DNA of 64,000 nt from Opitutus sp. (lineage in GTDB: Bacteria; Verrucomicrobiota; Verrucomicrobiia; Opitutales; Opitutaceae). Positions 8,891 through 17,422 of the stretch are shown piece after piece. The DNA is taken from assembly GCA_024998815.1 (NCBI GenBank), contig JACEUQ010000001.1, forward strand, positions 1,426,001 to 1,490,000, given 5' to 3'. Position numbers and translations under genes: made by a program. The first letter of the stretch is position 1; each line of letters begins with the position of its first letter. The notes beneath the pieces are model-generated. The model made no database searches. It was not told the origin of the DNA and worked only from the letters and a program-made list of their open reading frames with translations.

Positions 8891-11074
8891 ATGCACCTGC
8901 TCACCCGTCTCGCGCGCCTCGCCTGCTTTGCCCTGCTGCCGTTCCTTTTCACAACTGGGGCCTGCGCCGAACAGGAATCACGATTCCGCGCACCACCCCT
9001 GCTCGACATTGAGGCCCGAACCCTGATCAAGCTGCTCGAAGAGGTTCATTACAATCGAGATGCCGTTAAAACAGCGACCTATGCAGAGGTGATCCCCGAT
9101 TACCTAACCGCCTTGGACGGACAGCGCCTCTTTTTTCTCGAAACCGACAAAGCCGATTTCGTCGAACGCTATAAGCCCGACTCGCTTTATTGGACCCTCA
9201 CCTCGATGGGCAAAATCGATGCGGCTTACGCCATTTTCACGGTTTACCAAAAACGCGTCACCGAGCGGGTCGAATGGATCCAACAGGTATTAAAAGGGAA
9301 ATTCGACTTAACCACCAACGACAGCTTTCTGATCGACCGCTCCAAGGCTGCGTGGCCGGCCACGGTGGACGACGCCGACAGCCTATGGAACCAACGCCTG
9401 CGCTTCGAATTGATCAAGGAGGTCCTCAATAAAAAGTCTCTTGAGGAGGCCAAGAAAAACGTCGGCAAACGCTACGCCCGCCTCCTCAAAAACATGAGCG
9501 ACATCGAGAGCTCCGACATCTCCGAGATGTTCCTCGGCTGTATCGCCCGGCTTTACGACCCTCATTCCACCTACTTCTCGGCCGACACCTACGAGGATTT
9601 CGGCATCCAAATGCGCCTGCAACTGGTGGGCATTGGCGCCCTGTTGAGCATCGATGATGACCAATGCGTGATCAAAGACGTCATACCCGGCGGCCCCGCC
9701 GACTTGGACAAACAGATCAAGGCCAACGACAAGATCATTTCCGTCGCCCAGGATGGCGGAGAACCCGTCGAGGTCATCGGCATGAAACTGCGCAAGATCG
9801 TTGACATGATTCGCGGAGCCAAAGGCACGCGCGTGCACCTGCTGATCGAACCGGTGGACGGAGCCACCTCCGCCACCCGTAAACAAATCGTGATCACCCG
9901 CAACGTCGTAAATCTGGACTCGTCCCGCGCCCACGGTGCGATTTTCGAGGTGCCTGACGCCGAAGGTAAAATCACCCCCATCGGCGTCATCACCTTGCCC
10001 ACGTTTTACGGGCCCGACATGTCGGGTGAAGGCAAGGCCCAGAACAGCGCCACCAAGGACATCGAGGACATCCTTACCCGTATGAAAACTGCCCGGATTC
10101 AGGGTCTCGTTCTGGACCTGCGCCGTAACGGCGGCGGTCTGCTCAGTGAGGCGATCTCACTGACCGGATTGTTCATCAAAAACGGCCCCGTTGTCCAGGT
10201 GCGCGCCTATTCAGGCGAAATCAAGGTCGATGATGATGATGATCCCTCGATTGCCTACGACGGCCCCCTAACCGTGCTGGTTTCCCGCTTCAGCGCCTCG
10301 GCATCCGAGATCGTCGCCGGCGCCCTGCAAAACTATGGTCGCGCCGTTATTGTTGGCGACAGTTCCACGCACGGTAAAGGCTCCGTCCAAACCGTATTAG
10401 AATTGCGCAACCTGGTCCCCCAACTCGCTCGCGGCGGGGCCAAGAGCGGCGCCACCAAGCTCACCGTCCAGAAATTCTACCTGCCCAACGGCGCCTCCAC
10501 CCAGCTCAAGGGCGTCGAACCCGATGTCGTTCTCCCCTCGGTCAATAATTTCCTGCCCATCGGTGAATCCGATTTGCCCCATGCGCTGGCCTGGGACCAC
10601 ATCGCTTCGAGTCGGTTTAACGGTCAACCGCTGTCTCCTGCTCAACTCTCCCCACTGGTCACTGCCAGCGCACAACGGCAAAGTCATCTCGCTGAATTCG
10701 ACTACCAACGCCGGGCGATCGAGTGGTTCAAAACCCGCCAGGAGCAAAAGTCGGCCTCGCTCAATCTGGAGCAGCGGCAGCTCGAAAAGGTGGCCGACGA
10801 AACCTTCAAAAAGAACATGAAGGCGGAACGAAAACAACTCGCGGCGGCCGACTACAAATTTGCCGAAGTATTACTCGCCCCTCCGGCGCCCCCGCGCGCC
10901 AAATCGGCCAAAAAAGACGAAGATTCCACCTCCGAGGACGACGAACCCGAGGACGATGAAAACGAACGCTACCCATCTGCCGACATCCCGCTGCGCGAAG
11001 CGCTTCGCGTGGTGCAAGACCTGATCAAGCCACCCGTTGCCACCACGATCGTGACCATAACCACCACCCCATAA
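8891..11074 (+). CDS. prc: Tail-specific (C-terminal processing) protease, S41 family
   Basis: A 727-residue periplasmic protease of the Tsp/Prc type. A signal peptide (MHLLTRLARLACFALL, hydrophobic to about residue 25) precedes an N-terminal helical region, a PDZ domain (about 245-335, VGIGALLSIDDDQCVIKDVIPGGPAD) and the S41 catalytic core: the serine in SASASEIVAGAL (about residue 470) and the lysine in GKGSVQT (about 495) form the Ser-Lys dyad. The C-terminal third is the helical, lysine-rich extension typical of long Prc proteins, followed by a very acidic stretch (SEDDEPEDDENE). These enzymes degrade or trim periplasmic proteins at their C-termini. Monocistronic. Confidence 0.93.
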   Translation: MHLLTRLARLACFALLPFLFTTGACAEQESRFRAPPLLDIEARTLIKLLEEVHYNRDAVKTATYAEVIPDYLTALDGQRLFFLETDKADFVERYKPDSLYWTLTSMGKIDAAYAIFTVYQKRVTERVEWIQQVLKGKFDLTTNDSFLIDRSKAAWPATVDDADSLWNQRLRFELIKEVLNKKSLEEAKKNVGKRYARLLKNMSDIESSDISEMFLGCIARLYDPHSTYFSADTYEDFGIQMRLQLVGIGALLSIDDDQCVIKDVIPGGPADLDKQIKANDKIISVAQDGGEPVEVIGMKLRKIVDMIRGAKGTRVHLLIEPVDGATSATRKQIVITRNVVNLDSSRAHGAIFEVPDAEGKITPIGVITLPTFYGPDMSGEGKAQNSATKDIEDILTRMKTARIQGLVLDLRRNGGGLLSEAISLTGLFIKNGPVVQVRAYSGEIKVDDDDDPSIAYDGPLTVLVSRFSASASEIVAGALQNYGRAVIVGDSSTHGKGSVQTVLELRNLVPQLARGGAKSGATKLTVQKFYLPNGASTQLKGVEPDVVLPSVNNFLPIGESDLPHALAWDHIASSRFNGQPLSPAQLSPLVTASAQRQSHLAEFDYQRRAIEWFKTRQEQKSASLNLEQRQLEKVADETFKKNMKAERKQLAAADYKFAEVLLAPPAPPRAKSAKKDEDSTSEDDEPEDDENERYPSADIPLREALRVVQDLIKPPVATTIVTITTTP

Positions 11075-11107
11075 TCGCCCCACCGCGCCCGTTGAGGTTT
11101 ACTTCAT

Positions 11108-11177
11108 CCTTGAGCTCACGCTCAAGGCCACGCGCTTAGCGAACACACTCCTTGTGGCCTTGAGCGTGAGCTCAAGG
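11108..11177. repeat. REP1 pair (BIME-like) of two inverted palindromic units
   Basis: Each unit carries the self-complementary core CCTTGAGCTCACGCTCAAGG followed by CCAC. One copy is at 11108-11131 and the inverted copy at 11154-11177, with a 22-bp loop. The whole 70-bp pair recurs in the opposite orientation at 17228-17297. It lies downstream of prc and convergent with the antiporter gene, and could act as a bidirectional terminator. Confidence 0.9.
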
Positions 11178-11256
11178 TGTTTACCCAACGGGTCTCCCCA
11201 TCCCTTCGTCATTACCGTCCAAAAACCGGGACTTCCCAGCCCTGCCCACCGCCGGC

Positions 11257-12717
11257 CTACAGCCAAAGAAAACAAGCCGCCATCACCACCGTTGGAGCGA
11301 GTGCTCCGAGGAATAACCCAAGCGGTGAAATGCCCTCGGGAAAGAACGGCTGTAAGATCGACTGGCCCGCCGGATTGGGCGCGTTGGCAATGACCGTCAG
11401 CCCCCCACCCGTCACAGCACCTGCGACCACCATGTACTTAAGCGGATCGGTAAAACCAGGGACCAAGGTGGCGAGGTAGGTAATCGCCGCATTGTCGTTA
11501 AAGGCCGTGAGCACCGTGGCCGTCAGGAACAGCGGCACCTCACCGAGGCTCTTGAGCACGGGCTCGATCCACCACCCCTGCAGCCCGCCGTGGATCACCA
11601 AGCCCGCGAGGAAAAAGCCCACCAACAACGAGGGCTTGAGATCAAGCGTGCGCTGGTGATGCGCGGTCGCCTGCGTGAACGCCAAAAAGAACAGGAATCC
11701 GCCGATAAACAGCGCCGGATAGTGCGCAAAATAAACCGTGCAGGCCAAAAAACCGAGCTGCACCAGCGTCACCCATGCCGGAATCGCCCGCTCCTTAGTG
11801 CGGTTAGTACCCTCTGACTGCTGATCGCGACGGGCTTGCAAGACCGAAAACTCCTTTCGGAACACGAGGTAAAAAGCCACCGTGGAAACCGCGATACCCA
11901 CGACCGCTTTCCAGCCAAAATGCTGCAGCATGTGCAGCATGTCCCATTTCCAAGGACCGGCGACCATCAGCACGGGCGGTGCCGCAAAATGCGTCAGCGT
12001 TCCGCCCACTGAAATGCTCACAAACAACAGCCCAAGCGTCGCATAGGAAAACCGAATCGAGGGCTTCAGGGCGTAAAATTGGCGCGCCAGCAGGAGTGCC
12101 GAAATAGTCATCGCTGCAGGCTCGGTGATAAAAGAGCCCAAAATCGGGCCGATGATCAGGATGGCCAACCACCAGGCCGCGACCGTCCCGCGCCCCAAAG
12201 CCGCCACCGCGCGCATGCCCTGCTCGGCCACGCTCAGCACGGGCCGTGTTGAGGCAATCGCCATGATCACCACCACAAACATCGGCTCGGTGAAATTCAC
12301 TTTTTTGCCGATATAATCCACCAGCGTGGGCCACCCCTTAAACGCGGTGACCGCAGCCGCGAGGGCGATTACCCAGATTCCGAAAATCGCTTCGATCTCC
12401 CCAAAAAAATGCAGGATCTGCCCCTTAAAACTCACCTCGTCAGGATAACCGTCCTCGTCGCTGTCCTTAACCGTTTCGCGACGCAGCTTTATCTGCTTCG
12501 CATGAGCTGCCTCCGCTTCATGCGCCCAATGCCGGAACTTCCCCGCTACAAACGTATGCAGGATCGCCATCAAAAAGATCGCTGTGGCCACGCCGTTAAA
12601 CGGCTCGGCTTGCAAACGCCCCAGCAACACCTCCACCACACCGCCGTTGGCCGGATCGGCGTAAGCTGACAGCGCACGCGGGAAATCAGCTATCAGGGCG
12701 TCTGCGGGCGTGCTCAT
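11257..12717 (-). CDS. Putative Na+/H+ antiporter (ion transporter superfamily)
   Basis: A 486-residue polytopic membrane protein with about 11-12 hydrophobic segments. Distinctive stretches are IASTRPVLSVAEQ, FITEPAAMTISALLLARQF, TAFNDNAAITYLATLVPG and TGGGLTVIANAPNPAG; the paired FNDNA and TEPAA motifs in re-entrant regions fit the ion-transporter (NhaD/ArsB/DASS-like) fold and the family annotated as putative Na+/H+ antiporter. A charged cytoplasmic loop (KLRRETVKDSDEDGYPDE) follows the first segment. It is translationally coupled (4-bp overlap) to the upstream phosphatase gene. The transported ion is not proven by sequence. Confidence 0.8.
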   Translation of the reverse strand: MSTPADALIADFPRALSAYADPANGGVVEVLLGRLQAEPFNGVATAIFLMAILHTFVAGKFRHWAHEAEAAHAKQIKLRRETVKDSDEDGYPDEVSFKGQILHFFGEIEAIFGIWVIALAAAVTAFKGWPTLVDYIGKKVNFTEPMFVVVIMAIASTRPVLSVAEQGMRAVAALGRGTVAAWWLAILIIGPILGSFITEPAAMTISALLLARQFYALKPSIRFSYATLGLLFVSISVGGTLTHFAAPPVLMVAGPWKWDMLHMLQHFGWKAVVGIAVSTVAFYLVFRKEFSVLQARRDQQSEGTNRTKERAIPAWVTLVQLGFLACTVYFAHYPALFIGGFLFFLAFTQATAHHQRTLDLKPSLLVGFFLAGLVIHGGLQGWWIEPVLKSLGEVPLFLTATVLTAFNDNAAITYLATLVPGFTDPLKYMVVAGAVTGGGLTVIANAPNPAGQSILQPFFPEGISPLGLFLGALAPTVVMAACFLWL

Positions 12718-13358
12718 GGTAGAATTTCAGCCAACGAGGATAGTCTATAAATAAACTGCGCCGCTTCGCGTTTCACTTTGTCACGCGCCGTATAGCGGCC
12801 AAAACCGACAAACAGGTCGACCACCGGCTTGGCCTCCAAGTCACTGGCGCCGTCGCCCACCATCACGACCTTGGCAGGAGAAAGCTCACACTTGAGGCGC
12901 TCAATCACCTCCGGTTTGCCGCCTGAACGCGTGGTCGGGTAGACCTCGTCGAAACCGGTGTAATTGCCCGCCTCGTCAAAAAACAAGTCCACCGCCTCGA
13001 TTCGCTCAATGCCCAGATAATCGGCCAGTGGGCGGATCGCATTACGAAAACCGCCGCTGATGATCATCGGTGTCCAGCCCGCAGCGCGCGCGGCGGCAAT
13101 GGCGGCCAAGGCTTCAGGCTCAACGGTTTCTATGTAACGGCGCCCGATGGCGGCGACGTCGCTCGAACTCGGGCGAATGATCTCCAAGCGGCGGCCGAAG
13201 ACGGCTTCGACGGCGATTTTGCCATCCATTGCCTCGTTGGTCATTTCCTCGACGCGCTTAAACACATCCGGGCCACGCAAGCGCCCGAGTTCGTCGATTC
13301 CTTCAATCGCGCTCAGGGTGCTATCGCAGTCAAAAATCAGGAGTTTGAGTGAAGACAT
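12714..13358 (-). CDS. SerB-like HAD phosphatase
   Basis: A 214-residue haloacid dehalogenase phosphatase. Motif I is FDCDST (nucleophile D10, acid D12), motif II is SGGF (S101), motif III lysine is K148 in RSGGKPEV, and motif IV is GDGASD (168-173). The helical cap region and overall length fit phosphoserine phosphatase SerB, which makes serine from phosphoserine, but related HAD enzymes share these motifs. It starts the two-gene operon with the antiporter. Confidence 0.82.
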   Translation of the reverse strand: MSSLKLLIFDCDSTLSAIEGIDELGRLRGPDVFKRVEEMTNEAMDGKIAVEAVFGRRLEIIRPSSSDVAAIGRRYIETVEPEALAAIAAARAAGWTPMIISGGFRNAIRPLADYLGIERIEAVDLFFDEAGNYTGFDEVYPTTRSGGKPEVIERLKCELSPAKVVMVGDGASDLEAKPVVDLFVGFGRYTARDKVKREAAQFIYRLSSLAEILP

Positions 13359-13588
13359 CGCGCCACGAAAAGGGCCGTTTTGGCCCCATGCAATGCCTTA
13401 AACCCGAAATCCATCCGAGCCGCTTGGGCGCACAGACGCCAAGGTAAGACGCAGATCTGAAGATAAGGTTTTTTCGGACGATTCCATCACCCAAGCCACG
13501 CACCAACGGTGCAAAGGATTGCAAAACCATCATCACCCAGGAATCTTGCCAGTTTTCCCCATGCCTAATCCCGCCGCCCCCCCGCGCA

Positions 13589-14890
13589 TTGCAAAACCTG
13601 TCGCCGTCATCGGGTCACTACCGCTGGCTCATTTGCATCCTGCTGTTTTTCGCCACCACGATCAATTACGTGGACCGCCAGATCCTCTCTTTGATCAAGC
13701 CGATCCTGGACGAGAAAATCGGCTGGACGAACGAGCAATTCGGTTGGGTTAACTCCGCCTTTCAAGCCGCTTACGCCATCAGCCTGCTCGGCTTTGGCTG
13801 GTTGATCGATCGCTACGGGACCAAGATCGGTTACGCCGTTTCCATCGCCTCGTGGAGCGTGGCCGCCATGGCGCACGCGGCAGTGCATAGCCTGAGCGGC
13901 TTTTTTGGCGTGCGGGTCTTCCTCGGCCTGGGCGAAGGCGGCAATTTCCCTGCGGCCATCAAGGCGGTCGCCACGTGGTTCCCCAAACGCGAGCGGGCCC
14001 TCGCCACGAGCCTGTTTAACTCCGGCTCCAATGTCGGCGCCATGCTCGCCCCCGCGATCGTCCCTTGGCTGGCGCTCACCTATGGTTGGCAAAGCCCGTT
14101 CGTCATCGCCGGCCTAGCCGGTTTTGTCTGGCTGCTGTTTTGGATCCCGCTCTACGGCAACCCAGCCAACTCGAAACGGGTGAACGCGGGCGAACAGGCT
14201 TGGATCACCCAGGATGAAGCCGCCGCCGGTGCGCCGGCTGATACCGCCAAAATCCCGTGGAAAAGCCTGCTGCGTTATCGCCAGACCTGGGGCTACATTG
14301 CGGCACGGTTTTTGACCGACCCCGTATGGTGGTTCTTCCTGATCTGGCTGCCGGATTACTTTAAGAAAACGCGTCACCTCGACATCAAAAACAGCTGGGT
14401 TCACCTGGTGACGATCTATGCCATCGTGACCGTGCTGAGCATCTTCGGCGGTTGGGTCACCGGCCACCTCACCGGACGCGGCTGGACGGTCACGCGGGCG
14501 CGCAAAACCTGCATGCTCATTTTCGCCTTTGCGGTGGTTCCGATCGCCTTTGCAACCCATTGCGGCGACTGGACGGCCGTGGTGGTCATCGGTCTTGCCG
14601 GTGCGGCGCACCAGGCGTGGTCGGCCAATCTATTTTCCACGGTTTCGGATATGTTCCCCAACCGGGCAGTAGCCTCGATGGTCGGCTTGGGCGGCATGGC
14701 GGGCTCGGTAGGCGGCATCCTGTTTCCCGTGGTGTCAGGCCGCCTGCTGGACCATTTCCAAGCAGCGGGTAACATCACCCTGGGTTACGGCATGCTCTTC
14801 GGCTTCTGCGGCGGCGCCTACCTGCTGGCCTTTATCATCAATCACCTGCTCACCCCCCGATTCGAACCGGTTAAACTGATCGAGAACTGA
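13589..14890 (+). CDS. Major facilitator superfamily transporter (anion:cation symporter type)
   Basis: A 433-residue protein with twelve membrane segments. TTINYVDRQIL, GWLIDRYGTKIGYAV, FFGVRVFLGLGEGGNFPAA and ATWFPKRERALATSLFNSGSNVGAM are signatures of the ACS family that takes up hexuronates, glucarate and similar sugar acids. The open frame begins with TTG at 13589. An ATG at 13561 lies in another frame (MPNPAAPPR) and would join this frame if one base were lost from the seven-C run at 13577-13583, so the true start is uncertain. No sugar-acid catabolic genes are adjacent. Confidence 0.88.
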   Translation: MQNLSPSSGHYRWLICILLFFATTINYVDRQILSLIKPILDEKIGWTNEQFGWVNSAFQAAYAISLLGFGWLIDRYGTKIGYAVSIASWSVAAMAHAAVHSLSGFFGVRVFLGLGEGGNFPAAIKAVATWFPKRERALATSLFNSGSNVGAMLAPAIVPWLALTYGWQSPFVIAGLAGFVWLLFWIPLYGNPANSKRVNAGEQAWITQDEAAAGAPADTAKIPWKSLLRYRQTWGYIAARFLTDPVWWFFLIWLPDYFKKTRHLDIKNSWVHLVTIYAIVTVLSIFGGWVTGHLTGRGWTVTRARKTCMLIFAFAVVPIAFATHCGDWTAVVVIGLAGAAHQAWSANLFSTVSDMFPNRAVASMVGLGGMAGSVGGILFPVVSGRLLDHFQAAGNITLGYGMLFGFCGGAYLLAFIINHLLTPRFEPVKLIEN

Positions 14891-14914
14891 TAGTTGAGAG
14901 AGTCCTGATGGCCG

Positions 14915-14945
14915 CCGTCCTGCACCGCATCGCGGTGCAGGACGG
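14915..14945. repeat. Perfect 14-bp hairpin downstream of the MFS gene
   Basis: CCGTCCTGCACCGC (14915-14928) is the exact complement of 14932-14945, with a 3-base loop. There is no T tract after it. It may protect the 3' end of the transporter mRNA or be a solitary repeat palindrome. The remaining spacer to 15043 shows nothing recognisable. Confidence 0.7.
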
Positions 14946-15043
14946 TGTGAAGTGCCCTAGGAGAACACTCTATTAACAACCTAGCGGTTATTAACGTAGA
15001 GCTGTGGTTATGGCTTATTACGTCCGAGGCTTAGCCGCATGAA

Positions 15044-15080
15044 GTAGCGCAGACTTCCAGTCTGCTGCTGGAGTTTGGCC
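15044..15080. repeat. REP2 palindrome
   Basis: Core GCAGACTTCCAGTCTGC (15049-15065), preceded by GTAGC and followed by the arm CTGGAGTTTGGCC. The same core and arm occur near 17329-17415, and the core near 41786-41855 and 47139-47255. Confidence 0.85.
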
Positions 15081-15220
15081 CCAAAACGAGTTGAGATCCG
15101 TCCCCCCAGCTAAGGCAGAGCCTGTCCCGAAAGCATAAAAACCTAGCAGTGAACTATTAGCATAAGTTTAATGATGCCTAAAGAGGGGTAATTCCCTGGT
15201 TTTGGTCAAAAAAAAGCCGC

Positions 15221-15226
15221 TATAAT
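15221..15226 (+). promoter_or_regulatory. TATAAT -10 box placed for a leaderless transposase mRNA
   Basis: A perfect TATAAT lies only five bases before the transposase ATG (15232), so transcription should begin at or beside the start codon. The same arrangement is present in every copy of the element. No convincing -35 was found at the usual distance. Confidence 0.5.
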
Positions 15227-15231
15227 CGGCC

Positions 15232-16725
15232 ATGAAGTCAAAACCCGTATCCGCCACCTCGGCCATTGCCCTGCAACGCTGGTTGCGTCCGGCGCTAACG
15301 CCAGTCGGTGCCAATAAAGATTACGCCGAGTTTCGCCAGCAATTGGAAGGACTCGACGCGTTGTTGCGTGGCAGCCACTTGGAGACGATGGCGATGGACT
15401 TTGCCAAGGCGGGGGCAGGCCAAGCCAGTGTCGCACAACTACGCCAGCGTATGGAGTTTGCGCTCAAAGCGTTACGCTTTGAAGTGTTGCGGGTGCATTT
15501 GGGCAACATATCCTTTCGCGAGCTTTCCCGTAGCATTGCCTCAAGTGATTTACTGGCGGATTTTTGCGGTGTTCGCACGCTTGAGGGAATCAAGGGGGCG
15601 TCCAAAAGTGTGCTGGAGCGGGCCTCGAAGTTTTTCACCGCCGAACAGGTGCGCTGGATGGGGCAAGTGTTGGTGGAGATGTGCGGCGAGAAGGATCGCG
15701 CCACTGAACTCGGGTTGAGCGCGCCGCTGGACATGGATGTTTGCCTCATCGACGGCACGTGCTTGGAGACCAACATCCACTTCCCGGTGGACTGGGTGCT
15801 GTTGCGTGATGTGTCCAAGACTTTGCTCAAGGCCATGATTTTAATCCGCCGCGCTGGACTGCTCCACCGTATGCCTGAAGAGCCGGAGTGCTTTGCCAAG
15901 CAGATGAACAAGTTGTGCATGTCAATGACCCACGCAGGCCGCCGCAACGACGCCAAGCGCGCGCGTAAACAGATCCTGCGCAAGATGAAGACGCTGTTAC
16001 GCACGATCGGAGAACATGCCCGCCGCCACCGCGACCTGTTGGCGCAGAAGTATAGCCAAACCCATTACAGCCAACGCCAAACCAAGCGGATAACCACCCG
16101 CATCGACGCTATGCTCGGCCAACTGCCCGCCGTCATCAAGCAGGCCCACGAGCGCATCATCGGCGGACGCCCGGTGCCCAACGACCAAAAGATCCTCAGC
16201 GTGCATGAACTTGATGTGAACGTACTGGTTCGCGGCAAAGCAGGGAGCCAAGTCGAGTTTGGCAACTCGTTGCTGTTGAGCGAGGCGCTCTCCGGTTTAA
16301 TCACCGACTGGCAACTCTACCAGGGCGCGGCTCCGGCAGAATGGTGCCAACTCGAGGAAAGCCTGGCGCGGCAGAACCGCTTTGACCTGAGTGCGCCGAT
16401 TAGCGCGGTCGGCACCGACCGCGGCTTCGCCACCAAAAAAACTTCCGCAATGCTCAAGCAACAAGACGTTTACGATGCGGTATGCCCGCGTGATCCGCAC
16501 GCGCTCAAGGAGCGTTTGAGCGAAAAACGCTTCGCCCAATTGCAGCGGCGCCGTTCGGCGACCGAAGCGCGCATTGCGATCCTCAAACAACGCCTCGGCG
16601 GACGCTTGCGCTGTAAAGGGTTTGCCAACCGCTACCGTTCGGTGGGTTGGAGTGTACTCGGTCACAACCTCTGGCTGGTGTCACGAATCCTTGCCGAGGA
16701 AATAACACTTCCGCTGGCCGCTTAA
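15232..16725 (+). CDS. Transposase of ISNCY-like element, copy 1
   Basis: A 497-residue DDE transposase. Candidate catalytic acids are D in VCLIDGTCLETNIHFP (about residue 180), D in AVGTDRGFATKK (about 398) and E in RRSATEARIAILKQ. The pattern of the first motif, with E-T-N-I-H-F/Y-P, matches transposases filed as ISNCY (and near IS1182). The C-terminus ends LPLAA, as does the 1.9-kb element's transposase here, which suggests the two families are related. Intact in copies 1, 2 and 4. Confidence 0.88.
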   Translation: MKSKPVSATSAIALQRWLRPALTPVGANKDYAEFRQQLEGLDALLRGSHLETMAMDFAKAGAGQASVAQLRQRMEFALKALRFEVLRVHLGNISFRELSRSIASSDLLADFCGVRTLEGIKGASKSVLERASKFFTAEQVRWMGQVLVEMCGEKDRATELGLSAPLDMDVCLIDGTCLETNIHFPVDWVLLRDVSKTLLKAMILIRRAGLLHRMPEEPECFAKQMNKLCMSMTHAGRRNDAKRARKQILRKMKTLLRTIGEHARRHRDLLAQKYSQTHYSQRQTKRITTRIDAMLGQLPAVIKQAHERIIGGRPVPNDQKILSVHELDVNVLVRGKAGSQVEFGNSLLLSEALSGLITDWQLYQGAAPAEWCQLEESLARQNRFDLSAPISAVGTDRGFATKKTSAMLKQQDVYDAVCPRDPHALKERLSEKRFAQLQRRRSATEARIAILKQRLGGRLRCKGFANRYRSVGWSVLGHNLWLVSRILAEEITLPLAA

Positions 16726-16925
16726 TTCAATTTTCCGGCAAAAATGTGAATAACCCTGGGGCTCGCCCCGGCTTTGCCGTACCTTACTACCGCGCTTGGG
16801 GGCGGGAAAAATCGATTCGGGCCGCCGTTTAACGTCGCTGGGGTGATTCGTGCCACCTCGTTCGCCCGCAATCCCAATGGACCTCTGCGCACTTTTTAAA
16901 AATCCGGAAATTTGGGACAGGCTCT

Positions 16926-17097
16926 AAGGTAGAAGCGTACCGCATGTAGCAACGGCATGGGTTTCGATGCGTTCGTTGACGTGCGGGTGGCTGTTGCGAA
17001 GTCTGCGAAACTCTCCGGAGTGATCAGCTCAGATCGCCATACATGATGCGCAGCACCTGTGTGGTTCTTGGCACGAGTTAAACGGCCAAACTCCAGA
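16926..17097. other. Gene-free spacer right of IS copy 1
   Basis: No supported gene. It ends with GGCCAAACTCCAG (17083), the arm that accompanies REP2 elsewhere, so the IS probably landed among intergenic repeats. Confidence 0.5.
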
Positions 17098-17121
17098 CCT
17101 TGAGCTCACGCTCAAGGCCAC
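17098..17121. repeat. REP1 single unit
   Basis: Exact copy of the 24-bp REP1 unit (core CCTTGAGCTCACGCTCAAGG plus CCAC), here unpaired. Confidence 0.85.
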
Positions 17122-17227
17122 GTTCGGGCGGGTGCGGCCTGGAGTGTGCCTTTGCCTGGGTGGCTTTGGCTCGGTGTGGCTTCGTGCGTGAGCACGAGGT
17201 GTTTTTTCTGGCTGCGGTGCGCCGAAT

Positions 17228-17297
17228 CCTTGAGCTCACGCTCAAGGCCACAAGGAGTGTGTTCGCGAAGAGTGTGGCCTTGAGCGTGAGCTCAAGG
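17228..17297. repeat. REP1 pair (BIME-like), inverted relative to 11108
   Basis: REP1 units at 17228-17251 and inverted at 17274-17297. The loop reads AAGGAGTGTGTTCGCGAAGA, nearly the complement of the loop at 11132-11153, so the whole 70-bp unit is one conserved element copied in the opposite orientation. Confidence 0.9.
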
Positions 17298-17328
17298 ATT
17301 CGGCTGATCTGCGTTCGACTAGTCAGGG

Positions 17329-17415
17329 GCCAAACTCCAGGAGCAGACTTCCAGTCTGCTGTGTTTCAATCCCGGCGCGGCAAACCGGAACAGACTGGAA
17401 GTCTGCGCTACTTTT
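17329..17415. repeat. REP2 pair
   Basis: REP2 core at 17343-17359 and an inverted partner CAGACTGGAAGTCTGCGCTA at 17391-17410, just downstream of the sufS stop (converging). The arm GGCCAAACTCCAG flanks it on the left. Confidence 0.85.
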
Positions 17416-17422
17416 CAAAGGC

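Larger units (their letters stand above)
15117..16925 (+). mobile_element. ISNCY-like insertion sequence, copy 1 (1809 bp)
   Basis: Ends are AGAGCCTGTCCCGAAAG (left) and the inverted CAAATTTGGGACAGGCTCT (right), so the terminal repeat is AGAGCCTGTCCC plus some further similarity. The same 1809-bp element recurs at 43177 and 59988, and as a longer variant at 54408. Flanks here are AAGGC on the left and AAGG on the right, which approximates a 4-bp target duplication with one extra C. The copies encode identical transposases, so the expansion is recent. Confidence 0.93.

Noticed and set aside
16926-17422. Protein gene at 17100-17426
   Set aside because: The 108-residue frame is largely translated REP1 and REP2 repeats.
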